A DNA stretch of 64,000 nucleotides from Burkholderia sp. BCC1644 (GTDB lineage: Bacteria > Pseudomonadota > Gammaproteobacteria > Burkholderiales > Burkholderiaceae), in NCBI RefSeq assembly GCF_902833225.1, contig NZ_CADFEI010000001.1, positions 62,001 to 126,000 on the forward strand, read 5' to 3'. The position numbers and the translations under genes are program-made. This document shows, in pieces, positions 10,940 through 20,102 of the stretch (position 1 is the stretch's first letter; the number at the start of each line of letters is the position of its first letter). The notes under the pieces are model-generated. The model did not search any database. It was not told the DNA's origin and saw nothing but the letters and a program-made list of their open reading frames with translations.

Positions 10940-12091
10940 ATGAACCAACGCGTCACGCAGTTGACCGGGTTGCGCGCCGTCGCGGTCGCGATGGTGGTGG
11001 TCGGACACGCCGAACATGTGCTGCCGGGCGGCTACACGGGCTGGTACGCGCCGTTGCGGCTGATCGCCGACGGCCGGCTCGGCGTGCTGATCTTCTTCGT
11101 CCTGAGCGGCTTCCTGATCACCAACGTGCTGCGCGCCGAGTTCGCGCGCACCGGCGGCATCGCGCTGACGTCGTTCTACGTGCGCCGCGCGCTGCGGATC
11201 TGGCCGGCCTGCTATGTCTATCTCGCGGCCGTTGCGATCGCCGCGTTCGCCGGCTGGTTCGACGTCGACCGCCGGCAGTGGCTGTATGCCGCGCTGCATC
11301 TGTGGAATTACTCGGCGTGGTTCGGGCTGACCGCCGACAACACGCTGCATCCGGACGGCGCGTGGTACCTCGGCCATTTCTGGTCGCTCGCGCTCGAGGA
11401 ACAGTTCTACTGGTTCTGGCCGCTGCTGTTCGTATTCGGCATGCGGCGCGCCGGTACGCGCTGGCTGGCCGCGCTGATCCTGATCGTGCCGCTGGTGCGC
11501 GCCGTCACGTATTTCGTCGCGCCAGCGCTGCGCGGACAGCTCGGGATGATGCTACACACCGGTGTCGACCCGATCCTGATCGGCTGCTATGCATCGCTCA
11601 ACCGTGAACGGCTCGAAGCGTGGATCGGTTCGTGGCGCGGTGAGGCGCGTATCGTGACGGCAATCGTCTTCGTCGTGCTGCTCGGCATGCCGCTCGCCGA
11701 ACACCGGCTCGGCGGCTTCTGGAATGCGACGTACGGCGTGACGCTCGAAGCCGCGCTGATCGCGATCGTGATCGTCGTGCTGAATTTCCGCGACGAGTTC
11801 TGGTGCGCGCGCTGGCTGCGCGCGCGGCCGGTCGTGTTCATCGGCACGATCTCGTTCAGCCTGTATCTGTGGCAGCAGCCGTTCGCGAACCCGGATCTGC
11901 CGGTTGCGCACGCGTTTCCGCTTGGGATCGTGTGGGCGCTGATGGCCGCGACGGCCAGTTACTTCCTCGTCGAGAAACCGTTCCTGAGATTGAAGGATCG
12001 GTATACGGCGCGTGAGGCGCGACGCATGCGGGACGATGCGTTGCGGATGCCCGCGTCGAGCGATGCGATCGGGGCGAAGGTGGTGGAGTAG
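10940..12091 (+). CDS. Acyltransferase 3 family membrane protein
   Basis: A 383-residue integral membrane protein of the acyltransferase 3 (OafA/YrhL/NodX) family. These move acetyl or other acyl groups to sugars of surface polysaccharides or to exported compounds. The family start is clear: TGLRAVAVAMVVVGHAEH supplies the conserved His in helix 1, followed by FFVLSGFLI, YVRRALRIWPA and the HFWSLALEEQFY signature near residue 150. About ten hydrophobic segments follow. ATG at 10940 is used because the long upstream open frame is Arg-rich and overlaps pip. No polysaccharide genes lie next to it, so the acceptor is not indicated. Confidence 0.92.
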   Translation: MNQRVTQLTGLRAVAVAMVVVGHAEHVLPGGYTGWYAPLRLIADGRLGVLIFFVLSGFLITNVLRAEFARTGGIALTSFYVRRALRIWPACYVYLAAVAIAAFAGWFDVDRRQWLYAALHLWNYSAWFGLTADNTLHPDGAWYLGHFWSLALEEQFYWFWPLLFVFGMRRAGTRWLAALILIVPLVRAVTYFVAPALRGQLGMMLHTGVDPILIGCYASLNRERLEAWIGSWRGEARIVTAIVFVVLLGMPLAEHRLGGFWNATYGVTLEAALIAIVIVVLNFRDEFWCARWLRARPVVFIGTISFSLYLWQQPFANPDLPVAHAFPLGIVWALMAATASYFLVEKPFLRLKDRYTAREARRMRDDALRMPASSDAIGAKVVE

Positions 12092-12105
12092 GGGCGTTAC
12101 GCCCC
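12091..12105. terminator. Short GC hairpin between convergent genes
   Basis: GGGGCG, three-base loop, CGCCCC directly after the acyltransferase stop and 5 bases before the stop of the opposing gene. There is no clear T-run, so it is only a candidate bidirectional terminator. Confidence 0.35.
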
Positions 12106-12109
12106 GGCC

Positions 12110-12928
12110 TTACTTGAAGCGCTTCATCGAAGCGGGGGAATACCAGAAGTTTCGGAACATATCGATGCCGTATGACTTGCCGTCGTAGCGGACGATCATG
12201 CGTGCGGTGCGCTTGCCCGTATCCGAGTATTCGTTGTCCTTGCGTTGGTTTTTCGTGATGCGTGCAGTGATCGACAGGTCTGCGAAGCCGTGGCTGGAGG
12301 TCTTTTCGACGGCGATCGTCATGTGGGCGTCTTCGCTGGTCGCGTCACCCAAGCTGGCGCCGCAGGCCTCACCTTCAACACTGACCCAGCCGTAGAGATT
12401 GGTGCCGAACACCGGACGGATACGGTTGCCTTCGCGCACCCACAGCGTCAATTCTTCGCTTGCGTCGGCATCGGGACAACTCGGTCCCCGCGCGCTGCTC
12501 GTGAACACGACGCCGAATGCGCGCACTTCGGGCGACAGCCGGTAGGGTGCGGTGTCGATCCGGTAACTGTTCTCGCCGATCTCCGTCGCCGCATCTTCCT
12601 GAATCACCGACCGGTCGGCGGCCACGACCTTGCCGCCTTCGACGAGCGCGACGACCTGCAGCTTTTTGCTTTCGTCCGGGTTCTTGCTTTTCGGCAGCGA
12701 ATCGAACGCGACAGCCGCGATCGTCGTTGCTGGCGCGTTCGGCATGATCTTGCATGACGATGCGACGACGAGCCGGTCCGCATCGCGCGTGGCGATGCGT
12801 GCGCTGGCGATGCCGGCCCAGCGGGCGACGGCGGTGACGGTTTCTTCGCCGCAAGGCTGGCTGTCTGCGGCGTGCACGGCGGGAGCAGCGGCAAGCGCCA
12901 GTAAAGGAACGAAGCGACGGGTTTTCAT
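12110..12928 (-). CDS. Secreted hypothetical protein
   Basis: A 272-residue protein with a clear signal peptide, MKTRRFVPLLALAAAPAVHA then ADSQPC, with cleavage expected after AHA-like VHA. The mature part has several Cys residues (around PCGEE, SCKIM, SCPDA and GEACGA), so disulfides in the periplasm are plausible. No catalytic motif is recognised. The open frame reaches an ATG at 13024, but the extra N terminus is basic and lies at the island boundary; the start at 12928 is chosen for the signal peptide. It converges with the acyltransferase gene. Function unknown. Confidence 0.75.
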   Translation of the reverse strand: MKTRRFVPLLALAAAPAVHAADSQPCGEETVTAVARWAGIASARIATRDADRLVVASSCKIMPNAPATTIAAVAFDSLPKSKNPDESKKLQVVALVEGGKVVAADRSVIQEDAATEIGENSYRIDTAPYRLSPEVRAFGVVFTSSARGPSCPDADASEELTLWVREGNRIRPVFGTNLYGWVSVEGEACGASLGDATSEDAHMTIAVEKTSSHGFADLSITARITKNQRKDNEYSDTGKRTARMIVRYDGKSYGIDMFRNFWYSPASMKRFK

Positions 12929-13058
12929 GGTCTCGATGGGAAAAGGGAGGGCTTTGCAGATTTGCTGCGAACGCGGGGTAGAGCGTCGGCGTTTGGCTGC
13001 GGACTCACTCCATCGATGCAACACACTTGACGCTGCGTGAGCAGTGGAGGTGTTGCAA

Positions 13059-13127
13059 ATGAAACAAAGACGGCAGATTTACTACACAGACTGCCAGAAG
13101 GCGTTGATGTGGGAAGGGTGGCGCTAA
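13059..13127 (+). pseudogene. Remnant of an IS30-like transposase N terminus
   Basis: A 22-codon open frame, too short for normal gene calling, encodes MKQRRQIYYTDCQKALMWEG followed by WR and a stop. The pattern of a basic start, QIYYTxxQKALMWxxW closely resembles the start of IS30-family transposases of Burkholderia relatives. After the Trp the match stops and the frame ends, so this is a truncated leftover, not an active element. It sits at the left edge of the AT-richer island, consistent with insertion-sequence activity in forming the island. The call rests on remembered family sequence, not on a search. Confidence 0.55.
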
Positions 13128-13158
13128 GCGGCCTCGCCACCAGGTCAGGAGCAGTAGC

Positions 13159-13656
13159 CTAAGGCGATCGACTCTCTGGCGAAGCCACACTGAGTCCGCC
13201 AACGCTGTCGCGAACTACGTACACATGGTGCGGGTCAGGTAAATCGGGAAGTAAGACGGGATTGTCGTTCCAGTAATCGTCTTTCGAAAATGTCGGAGAC
13301 GAGAAGTCAAAGCGAAAATTTCTGGAAATATCAAATCTTGCTTCTCCAAGGCCCGGGGTTATGGATATGCCCCACACATCCAGGCGCGCCCCTTCTCGTT
13401 GAGACATATCATGCTTGCTCCAGAACTCGGGGATCTTGGTTCGAGAGTAATCCTCGGCAATCGCGACAGCGCGGGGCATGGCGACCCATATGCCGGACAA
13501 CATCTTATCGACCTGGCCAACGCACGCCAGGCATCCGCGACAATGCCGGCATCTTACCCAGACCAGTCTGGTGCCGATTTGATATTCAGACCTGAAAGAG
13601 CCGTCACGGTCGGCATAGATGCCCAGTGGCTTGTCTTCGTTTAGCGATGGGTACAT
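13159..13656 (-). CDS. Orphan protein with Cys4 cluster
   Basis: A 165-residue protein beginning MYPSLNEDKPLGIYADRDGS. It has a tight CxxCxxCxxC cluster at residues 36-45 (CRHCRGCLAC), which could bind zinc or an iron-sulfur centre, and later GISITPGLGEARFDIS and YWNDNPVLLPDLPDPHH. The residue composition reads like real protein, while codon use is more mixed and AT-richer than the core genes, matching island origin. No signal peptide or membrane segment. I do not recognise the family; an immunity or regulatory role is possible only by analogy with other small island proteins. Confidence 0.6.
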   Translation of the reverse strand: MYPSLNEDKPLGIYADRDGSFRSEYQIGTRLVWVRCRHCRGCLACVGQVDKMLSGIWVAMPRAVAIAEDYSRTKIPEFWSKHDMSQREGARLDVWGISITPGLGEARFDISRNFRFDFSSPTFSKDDYWNDNPVLLPDLPDPHHVYVVRDSVGGLSVASPESRSP

Positions 13657-13916
13657 GTGCCGGTCGATCGCGTGGAGTCTTTAAGGCCATACTACCAGCG
13701 ACGATAGCCGTGCTCACTGTTGGGTGATGGTCTTTGACAATTCCGAAGGTTGGTTCAGGGGCCGGTGGAGTCCATCGCTGATGGTCTCCACGCGACCAGG
13801 AGGGGGACTCGACATGCGGGACGGGATTGCTGACAATTCCACCAAGCTCGAGGGAACCACCAATCTGGAGATCATGAGTGTCTTTGCATCACGTTGTGTC
13901 GCTTCCATTCACGTTA

Positions 13917-14252
13917 ATGAGTCACGGTCAGCTTGGCGCCGCGTGCGTGCTTTTCTTCTTCTCCGCGGTCATCCGCATCTGTATCGCCAGAGCATTGTTC
14001 GAGATTGCCAACTTTGCCGGAGTGAAGACACAGACCGGGAGTGCTCAGATCATAGCAAAGCGATTTGTGCCCGCTCATTGGGAGTGGCAAACCCGTGGAC
14101 GCTATTTTTACGCGCGCATATGTGGAGGAGTACGAGGTACTGGAATTAATTATCAATGGCCGAGAGATGACGTATCGACCGATTCCGTGGATTATGGGGC
14201 GAACGACAGCAAATACGACGGAACCAGTCCAGTTCAAAGCTGCACGATTTAA
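13917..14252 (+). CDS. Possible small membrane protein in the island
   Basis: An open frame of 111 codons from the ATG at 13917. The N-terminal third contains a hydrophobic run, LGAACVLFFFSAVIRICI, that could be one membrane helix, followed by soluble text with WEWQTRGRYFYAR. Other open frames overlap it on both strands (plus 13724-14149 and 14065-14289, minus 13914-14279) and none is clearly superior, so the region may instead be decayed coding sequence. No function is recognised. Treat as a weak candidate. Confidence 0.25.
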   Translation: MSHGQLGAACVLFFFSAVIRICIARALFEIANFAGVKTQTGSAQIIAKRFVPAHWEWQTRGRYFYARICGGVRGTGINYQWPRDDVSTDSVDYGANDSKYDGTSPVQSCTI

Positions 14253-14632
14253 CAGCAAAGTACAGATCACAAAGTTCAAGTACCTTTAGCTGGGTAGAAC
14301 ATCCCATCAAGATGGCGGCCGCCCCGCATACTTACTTACTTACTTACTTACTTACGAGTTTAGACACATCTCCCAACGAGCGCCCTCGAGAACACTGAAG
14401 TTCGGCTCCGGGGCGATCGGCGCCGGTCGCGCGTCACAGGGCGGTGGCCGGCTGCGTTCGGCCACGAAGGGACCTTCGCCCATCTCGTCACTCGGACACT
14501 CAAAAGGCCACTTCATCTTGCAAACGGTCAATCGATCGCTAGGAGCCGGTGTCGTGTCGTCGTTAGCACTATCGAGTGCAACGAGACACGCCCAAGCTCT
14601 AGCTCAACGTGCATGGAGGATCCCACTCTAGA
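14253..14632. other. Gene-poor stretch of the island
   Basis: About 380 bases without a convincing gene. Apart from the (CTTA)6 run at 14331-14355 and the end of a doubtful plus-strand frame (to 14289), I see no RNA gene, terminator or repeat. Confidence 0.5.
14331..14355. repeat. Tetranucleotide microsatellite (CTTA)6
   Basis: Six perfect consecutive copies of CTTA plus one extra C. Such a run is striking in a GC-rich genome and is prone to slipped-strand changes. It lies in non-coding DNA of the island, about 280 bases beyond the 3' end of the nuclease-like gene at 14633-15844. Confidence 0.95.
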
Positions 14633-15844
14633 TTAATCGTTAGTGGTTTGCATGCTGACCGTAATGCCATCACGCTGCATTGAGTCATTGGCCCCTCGTT
14701 CATTAGACCGCTCCAAATACGAGTCCTCAAGCTCTCTCGACAAGGCGTGTACGCGGACCATATCGATCGAATCGACCGCATATGTTTTCTGTACCAGTCC
14801 CAAAAGATCCAAGGTCGCAGCTTCTACGGTGACGGTCGCATTTGTTACTCCTCGTCGGTCGCGGCGTTCAGGTAATTTAACTCTCATTGGGGGGCGTTGG
14901 TTTTGGTAATCTGGACGCCGCGTATAGATCTCCATTCTCGAATAAAGCTCTTCGGCTGCTTCGTCGCGTAGTATCGTAAAAATGTCGGCCGCTGTCGTTT
15001 GACTCGGGCCAGTTCTCAGGCGTGTAGCAAGTGCTATGGCGTCCGCGTTCTTATAGAGGCCAAGGTTCTGGCAGAAGCCATGCAAATGTGCTGCAATAAC
15101 TTCGAACTCCACCGTGTTCGTGTCTCGATTAAGAACTGTCTTCTCGGAATTCCATGCGCGAATCTGCAGACGCCGCGTTGTGTCACGAGATGCATTCGGC
15201 GAAACCCGTGTTGCGATAACGATGTGGCGTGATATATGGACTGGAGTCGCTGCAGTAGCGCCGGACGTTACCATCGAGACTTTCGCGTTACGCACTTGAT
15301 CGGACCACGGACGCGGTGCGGTAGTCATTGATTTTAAAGATCGGTTGGTACCCTTGGCTTCGGCCAATGCCCAATTGAAGCTACCACCTGAGGTCGCTGG
15401 GCGCAGTGCAATATAGTCAGGCCGCAATTTTGATGTATTTCTCGGGTCAGTCGCGACACGTAGGCGGCTCGAAGGATAGCTGGGATGCCAGCCATGGGTA
15501 CTCACCGGCACAACTTTGTTCGGGTAAAAGGCGCTCACGGGCGCGATCCACTGGTATCCCTCTTCGTCAAGAATTTTTCTAGCCGAAGCCACGCCTAGCA
15601 TCCATGATACGAATCCTTTCCACTGTCGCTCACAATTGCGCAGCTCGGGAACCAAGGTCAGTTCGTTGGTCAATCCTGCTACGGTTAGCAGGTACTGTGG
15701 CCACCCCATTAAGTCTGTGGCGGTAACAGATGGAATATTGGACACCCAATCTGACACAAGGTATCCCGCGAGTTCAGATGCCGTCAAAGCAAGTGGGGAT
15801 GATGTGGACTGTCCTACAGCCCAGTATTGACCGACTGTGGTCAT
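14633..15844 (-). CDS. Orphan protein with PD-(D/E)XK nuclease-like signature
   Basis: A 403-residue protein of the AT-richer island, start MTTVGQYWAVGQ, with a good ribosome site (AAGGAAAG) before the ATG. The whole-protein family is not recognised. Residues 141-166 read RPDYIAL, then about a dozen residues, then WALAEAKGT. PD at 142-143 and EAK at 162-164 match the PD-Xn-(D/E)XK core (Asp, Glu, Lys) of the restriction-endonuclease-like fold, including a hydrophobic strand before EAK. A preceding helix, GVASARKILDEEGYQW near residues 84-99, fits the first core helix. The C-terminal half has no known motif. A DNA-cutting defence or mobile-element role is plausible, given the location, but is inferred from a short motif. 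Confidence 0.7.
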   Translation of the reverse strand: MTTVGQYWAVGQSTSSPLALTASELAGYLVSDWVSNIPSVTATDLMGWPQYLLTVAGLTNELTLVPELRNCERQWKGFVSWMLGVASARKILDEEGYQWIAPVSAFYPNKVVPVSTHGWHPSYPSSRLRVATDPRNTSKLRPDYIALRPATSGGSFNWALAEAKGTNRSLKSMTTAPRPWSDQVRNAKVSMVTSGATAATPVHISRHIVIATRVSPNASRDTTRRLQIRAWNSEKTVLNRDTNTVEFEVIAAHLHGFCQNLGLYKNADAIALATRLRTGPSQTTAADIFTILRDEAAEELYSRMEIYTRRPDYQNQRPPMRVKLPERRDRRGVTNATVTVEAATLDLLGLVQKTYAVDSIDMVRVHALSRELEDSYLERSNERGANDSMQRDGITVSMQTTND

Positions 15845-16174
15845 GTTCTTTCCTTTCCTTGGGAAATTCGTGATCCAAAAGGGGATATTGCTGTATTTTT
15901 TATCTTGTCAGTTACTTTGACGAAAGTATTTAGGTAGCGAACAACTGTTTCCGTTGTCATTCCGGTAATTCATCGTCATCACATCGACTATTCGTATAGG
16001 CCGATGAATTACCATTCGTTGTCGAGAATCAAATGGCCACTGCACCTTGGAAACTGCCGCCCACGCCGCGCCGAGCCGACGGGCCCAAATGGGTCGACAA
16101 GCGACACCCACAGAAATCCGCGAAGAACAAAAAAGGCCCTTGCGGGCCTTAGGTCGACGAGAGAGGGCAGCCGC
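15845..16174. promoter_or_regulatory. Right edge of the island: promoter region with 12-bp inverted repeat
   Basis: About 330 AT-rich bases upstream of the orphan nuclease-like gene and downstream of phnW. It holds the nuclease-gene promoter and a perfect inverted repeat: GGTAATTCATCG at 15964-15975 and CGATGAATTACC at 16002-16013, separated by 26 bases. The phnW terminator (16133-16150) closes the region. No gene is seen. Confidence 0.6.
16133..16150 (-). terminator. Rho-independent terminator of the phosphonate operon
   Basis: AAGGCCC, TTGC loop, GGGCCTT; read on the minus strand the stem is followed by a T-run (the A-run at 16128-16134). It lies about 25 bases after the phnW stop. Confidence 0.85.
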
Positions 16175-17239
16175 TTACCGCGTCAACGCCGTAAACCCTT
16201 CCAGCAACCGCTCAACATCAGCCGCCTGAATCGCGCCCATCGTCGAAATCCGGAACAGTTCCTTCGACAACCCGCCTTGCCCCGCGTAGATCACAAAGCC
16301 GCGGGCCTTCAGCCCGTCGTGCAGCGTTTCGTACGTAACGCCTTGCGGCAACCGATACGCACGCAGCACGACCGACGATTCACCTTCCGGCAGCACCAGC
16401 GGCATCCCACGCGCCGCAAGCCCCGCCTGCGCCTGATCCGCGAGCGCCTTGTAATGCGCATGCCGCGCACGCCAGCCGCCAGCCTCATCAAACTCGCGCA
16501 GCGCTTCGACGAGCGCATAGTACGCATGCACAGAAGGCGTAAACGGCGTATTCCGCTGATCCTGCAGCTTCGCGAGACGACCGAGATCGAGGTAGTAAGT
16601 ACGGCTCGCAGCCTTCACGAGTGCGCTGCGACGCACGATCACGAACGCCGCGCCCGGCACGCCATGCAGGCACTTGTTCGCCGTCGCGGCCACCGCATCG
16701 ATATCACCGCCAGCAAAATCGATCGCTTCCGCGCCGAAGCTGCTGACACCGTCGACGAGCATCTTCACGCCACGCGAACGGCAGACTTCGGCGATCGCGC
16801 CGAGATCATTCAGCCGGCCCGTCGTCGTTTCGTGATGAATCACCGCGACGTGCGTGTACCCACCCGCATCAAGACGCGCAGCGATCTGCGCGAGATCGGG
16901 CGCCTGCATCCACTCATGCTTGAGCACATCATGCGCGATTCCGTACTGCGTCGCGATCTGCGTGATCCGCTCGCCGTACACGCCGTTCTCGATCACGAGC
17001 AGCTTGCCGTCCTGCGGCACGAGCGCGGCGATCATGCTTTCAACGGCAGCGGTACCCGAGCCCGTCATCAGCACGGCCGTCCACTCAGCCGGATCGAGCT
17101 CGTACGCGGCGACGAGGCGCGCACGCGCCTCATCCTGCAGGTCGAAGAATTCGCTTTCGCGATGGCACAGATCAGGTTGCAGCAGGCTGCGGCGCACGCG
17201 TTCCGTGAGCGTGACCGGGCCGGGGTTCAGCAGCAGCAT
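16175..17239 (-). CDS. phnW: 2-aminoethylphosphonate-pyruvate transaminase
   Basis: A 354-residue PLP enzyme interconverting phosphonoacetaldehyde + alanine and 2-aminoethylphosphonate (AEP) + pyruvate. The start [29 protein letters not shown], the Asp of VDGVSSFGAE and the PLP lysine in ATANKCLHGVPG are typical of PhnW. Although often catabolic, here it is the last gene of an operon carrying PEP mutase and phosphonopyruvate decarboxylase, so it most likely runs in the biosynthetic direction to make AEP. The ATG at 17239 shares one base with the TGA of the decarboxylase gene; a TTG one codon earlier is possible. A terminator follows. Confidence 0.95.
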   Translation of the reverse strand: MLLLNPGPVTLTERVRRSLLQPDLCHRESEFFDLQDEARARLVAAYELDPAEWTAVLMTGSGTAAVESMIAALVPQDGKLLVIENGVYGERITQIATQYGIAHDVLKHEWMQAPDLAQIAARLDAGGYTHVAVIHHETTTGRLNDLGAIAEVCRSRGVKMLVDGVSSFGAEAIDFAGGDIDAVAATANKCLHGVPGAAFVIVRRSALVKAASRTYYLDLGRLAKLQDQRNTPFTPSVHAYYALVEALREFDEAGGWRARHAHYKALADQAQAGLAARGMPLVLPEGESSVVLRAYRLPQGVTYETLHDGLKARGFVIYAGQGGLSKELFRISTMGAIQAADVERLLEGFTALTR

Positions 17240-18420
17240 CAATGGGCTCCTTCAACGTAGGCTTCGGTCTGCGCGGCGCCGATGTGCCGCATCAGACGGG
17301 TCTTGACCTCGACCGGCGTGACGGTCGGGCGGGGCAGGCCATCGGGCACGCCCGTGCGGATCGCGATGCGCACGAACTGCGCACCATCGCCCGGCGCGGC
17401 AAGCGTCGCATCGAGCACGTCGAGCGTATCGCCTTCGACGGCCGACGCGTACCCGCACGCGGCAGCGACACCCGCGAACGACACATGCTGCGACACCGTT
17501 GCCTGGCCGCCGGTCGATTCGTGCGCGCCGTTGTCGAGCAGCACGTGCGTGAGGTTGGCCGGGCCGTAGGTGCCGAGCGTCGCGAACACGCCCATGCGCA
17601 TCAGCGCGGCGCCGTCGCCGTCGACGGCCACCACGCGCAGGTCGGGCCGCGCGAGCGCGAGGCCGAGCGCGAGCGGCGTCACGCAGCCCATCGAGCCGAC
17701 CATGTACAGCTGGTTCGGGCGATCGTCGAGCGCGTAGAGTTCGCGGCCGCAGAAGCCGGTCGACGCGAGCACGACGGTCGAGTCGACCGGCGTGTGCGCG
17801 ATCACGCGCTGCAGCGCGTCATGGCGGGTCGGCCACGCATCGGCCGATGCGGCACGCGACGACGCTTGCGCGGCGACGTGCGCGCGCGGCTGCGCGGCCG
17901 GGTTGGCCTTCAGCTCATACGGTGCGACGCTGCCTTTCTGCATCACGAGCGCATACGGGCGGCCCGTCGCGTCCATGTGCGCGATCGCGCGGTCGAGTGC
18001 CGGGCCGACCTGTTCGGGGTCGGTCGGGAACGTCTCCCACGGGATCTCCATCGTGTCGAGCATCGCGGGCGTGATCGGGCCCATCAGCGCGTGCTGCGGC
18101 TCGTCGGATACGCCCGGCTGGCCGCGCCACGTGACGATCAGCAGTTGCGGCAGGCGGAACGTCCAAGTCAGCGACGTGAGCGGGCTCACCGCGTTGCCGA
18201 GCCCCGAGTTCTGCATCATCGCGATCCCGCGCTTGCCGCCGAGCGTTGCGCCCGCGATCAGCGCGACCGCGTCGCCTTCGTTCGCGGCCGACACGTAGTT
18301 CAGCGTCGGGTCCTGCAGCACGTAGTTGATGAACGGCGTCAGGTACGAGCAGGGCACGCCCGCGTACCAGTCGAAGCCGCGTTCGCGCGCGGCCTCGACG
18401 AACTGGGCCGCTTCGATCAT
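17239..18420 (-). CDS. aepY: Phosphonopyruvate decarboxylase
   Basis: A 393-residue thiamine diphosphate enzyme that converts phosphonopyruvate to phosphonoacetaldehyde, the step that pulls the unfavourable PEP mutase reaction forward. Residues 1-180 are the pyrimidine-binding half ([25 protein letters not shown] with the cofactor Glu); the C-terminal half has the TPP/Mg motif [10 protein letters not shown] followed about 25 residues later by [12 protein letters not shown]. The length is near the family norm of about 380. Its start overlaps the stop of the PEP mutase fusion in ATGA (18417-18420), so the two are translationally coupled. Confidence 0.95.
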   Translation of the reverse strand: MIEAAQFVEAARERGFDWYAGVPCSYLTPFINYVLQDPTLNYVSAANEGDAVALIAGATLGGKRGIAMMQNSGLGNAVSPLTSLTWTFRLPQLLIVTWRGQPGVSDEPQHALMGPITPAMLDTMEIPWETFPTDPEQVGPALDRAIAHMDATGRPYALVMQKGSVAPYELKANPAAQPRAHVAAQASSRAASADAWPTRHDALQRVIAHTPVDSTVVLASTGFCGRELYALDDRPNQLYMVGSMGCVTPLALGLALARPDLRVVAVDGDGAALMRMGVFATLGTYGPANLTHVLLDNGAHESTGGQATVSQHVSFAGVAAACGYASAVEGDTLDVLDATLAAPGDGAQFVRIAIRTGVPDGLPRPTVTPVEVKTRLMRHIGAAQTEAYVEGAH

Positions 18421-20102
18421 TGCGCGCCCCCGTTGCCGGCGCCCGGTTCGGACAGCGGCGTCTGGCCGTGCGCGAAGTCGCCCGCGCGGCGGAAGTCCTC
18501 GAGATCGTTCACACCGCGCCAGTGGCCGTGCACGTACTGCACCTCGATCTTCTCGCCGGCGGCGATCAGTTCGTTGAGGAGCATGGGGATGTCGAGCGTG
18601 TCGAAATCGTCACGTGCCTGCAGCGTCGCGAGCATCGCCTTCAGGCGCTCGACACCGGCGCCGCGCACGTTCAGCAGGCCGATCCAGCGGCCGTGCGGCG
18701 TGCCTGCGGCGACGTCGCTCGACACGCGTTGCAGGTAGGTCTTCTGGCCGAACAGGCCGCGATCGTCGGCAGCCGAGCAGAGCGCGAAATCGCGCACGCT
18801 CTGGTTGGTTTCCGTCAGCGACGAATCGACCACCACGCTGAACTCGGCCTCGCTCTCCGCGAGGTCGCGCACGATGTAGCTGCGGAACAGCAGGTCGCCG
18901 TACGAGATCACGGTGTCGCCGGTCAGGCGTTCGGCCGCGCAAGCGAGCGACGCGAGTTCGCCCGTCTGCGCATGGCGTTCGTTGACCACGAGCTTGATGC
19001 CCGACGTGTCGATCGCGTCGGCGCGATAGCCGCCGACCACGGTGATGTCGTTCACGCCGTGCGTCTTGAAGCCGTCGACGAGCCAGCGCAGCAGCGGCTT
19101 GCCGGCGACCGGCAGCATGACCTTGGGCTTGTCTTCGGTGACGGCTTCGAGGCCCTTGCCGCGGCTCGCGGCGAGCACGATCGCGGCGTTCGACGCGCGC
19201 GACGACGACGACAGGTAGATACGCTCGGCGGCCGAGTACTCGTCGGCATCCTGCAGGCGGAAGATCTCGTTGACCGATGCAACGCGGTCCTCGACGTTGA
19301 TCAGCGTTTCGCTCTCGTGGATCTCGCGCGCGGTCGCCTGCATCGCGGAGGCCGACGCACGGATCAGGTGGTTCGCCCAGATCACGGTGCTGATGCCGGC
19401 CTGGCGGAACACGTCGGTCGGCGTGCTGTAGTACTTGGTCGGCACGATCACGAGCGGCGCCTTGCCGCTCCATTCGCGCGCGAACTGCAGGATCTCGTCC
19501 GGGCGCGACAGCTTGCTGTGGATCAGGATCGCATCGGCGCCGGCTTCCGCATACGCGTTCGCGCGGCGCAGCGCCTCGTCCATCCCCCAGCCCGCGATCA
19601 GCGCTTCGACGCGCGCGACGATCGAGAAGTCGGGATCCGTCTGCGAATCCTTGCCGGCCTTGATTTTGCCGCAGAACTCGTCGATTTCCGCGAGCGGCTG
19701 GCGCTCGCCGCCGATGAAGCTGTTGGTCTTCGGAAACTGCTTGTCCTCGATACAGACGCCCGCGATGCCGCGCTGTTCGAGCTTCTTCACGAGGCGGCGC
19801 ACGTTGTTGAAGTTGCCGTAGCCGGTGTCGCCGTCGAGCAGGATCGGCAGGTCGCTCGCGTCGGCCATGAATTCGAGCACGTCGACGACCTGCGTCCAGC
19901 TCGCTTCGTTGTTGTCGCGCACGCCGAACTGCGCGGAGATCGCGAGGCCCGATGCCCAGATGCCCTTGAAGCCGGCTTCGCGGACGATCCGTGCGGACAG
20001 GCCGTTGTGCGCTTCCATCAGGAATTCGAGGTCGCTGCTGACGAGCATGCGGCGCAGGCGTGCGCTGCGCGATTCGGTGAAGTTGGGTTCGCGTGCGTTC
20101 AT
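18417..20102 (-). CDS. aepX: PEP mutase fused to nucleotidyltransferase
   Basis: A 561-residue two-domain protein. Residues 1-295 are phosphoenolpyruvate mutase, which forms the C-P bond: [10 protein letters not shown] supplies the metal-binding acids and [10 protein letters not shown] (119-128) is exactly the EDK-X5-NS signature that separates mutases from isocitrate-lyase relatives. Residues about 305-545 form a nucleotidyltransferase ([31 protein letters not shown]), as in known PepM-PntC fusions that activate phosphonates as CMP esters. The NTase signature is unusual: the first Gly and the Arg of GxGxR are replaced by Ser313 and Gly317. ATG at 20102 overlaps the stop of the separate NTase gene (ATGA). 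The upstream open frame is Arg-rich and is rejected. Confidence 0.95.
   Translation of the reverse strand: MNAREPNFTESRSARLRRMLVSSDLEFLMEAHNGLSARIVREAGFKGIWASGLAISAQFGVRDNNEASWTQVVDVLEFMADASDLPILLDGDTGYGNFNNVRRLVKKLEQRGIAGVCIEDKQFPKTNSFIGGERQPLAEIDEFCGKIKAGKDSQTDPDFSIVARVEALIAGWGMDEALRRANAYAEAGADAILIHSKLSRPDEILQFAREWSGKAPLVIVPTKYYSTPTDVFRQAGISTVIWANHLIRASASAMQATAREIHESETLINVEDRVASVNEIFRLQDADEYSAAERIYLSSSSRASNAAIVLAASRGKGLEAVTEDKPKVMLPVAGKPLLRWLVDGFKTHGVNDITVVGGYRADAIDTSGIKLVVNERHAQTGELASLACAAERLTGDTVISYGDLLFRSYIVRDLAESEAEFSVVVDSSLTETNQSVRDFALCSAADDRGLFGQKTYLQRVSSDVAAGTPHGRWIGLLNVRGAGVERLKAMLATLQARDDFDTLDIPMLLNELIAAGEKIEVQYVHGHWRGVNDLEDFRRAGDFAHGQTPLSEPGAGNGGAQ

Noticed and set aside
13724-14289. 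Four overlapping open frames on both strands in the island
   Set aside because: None has a convincing start, motif or codon bias; only one (13917-14252) is kept as a weak candidate for its hydrophobic segment.
16175-17239. Reading phnW as part of AEP degradation (PhnWX)
   Set aside because: No phnX-type phosphonatase is nearby and the gene is overlapped by PEP mutase and decarboxylase genes, which indicates synthesis.
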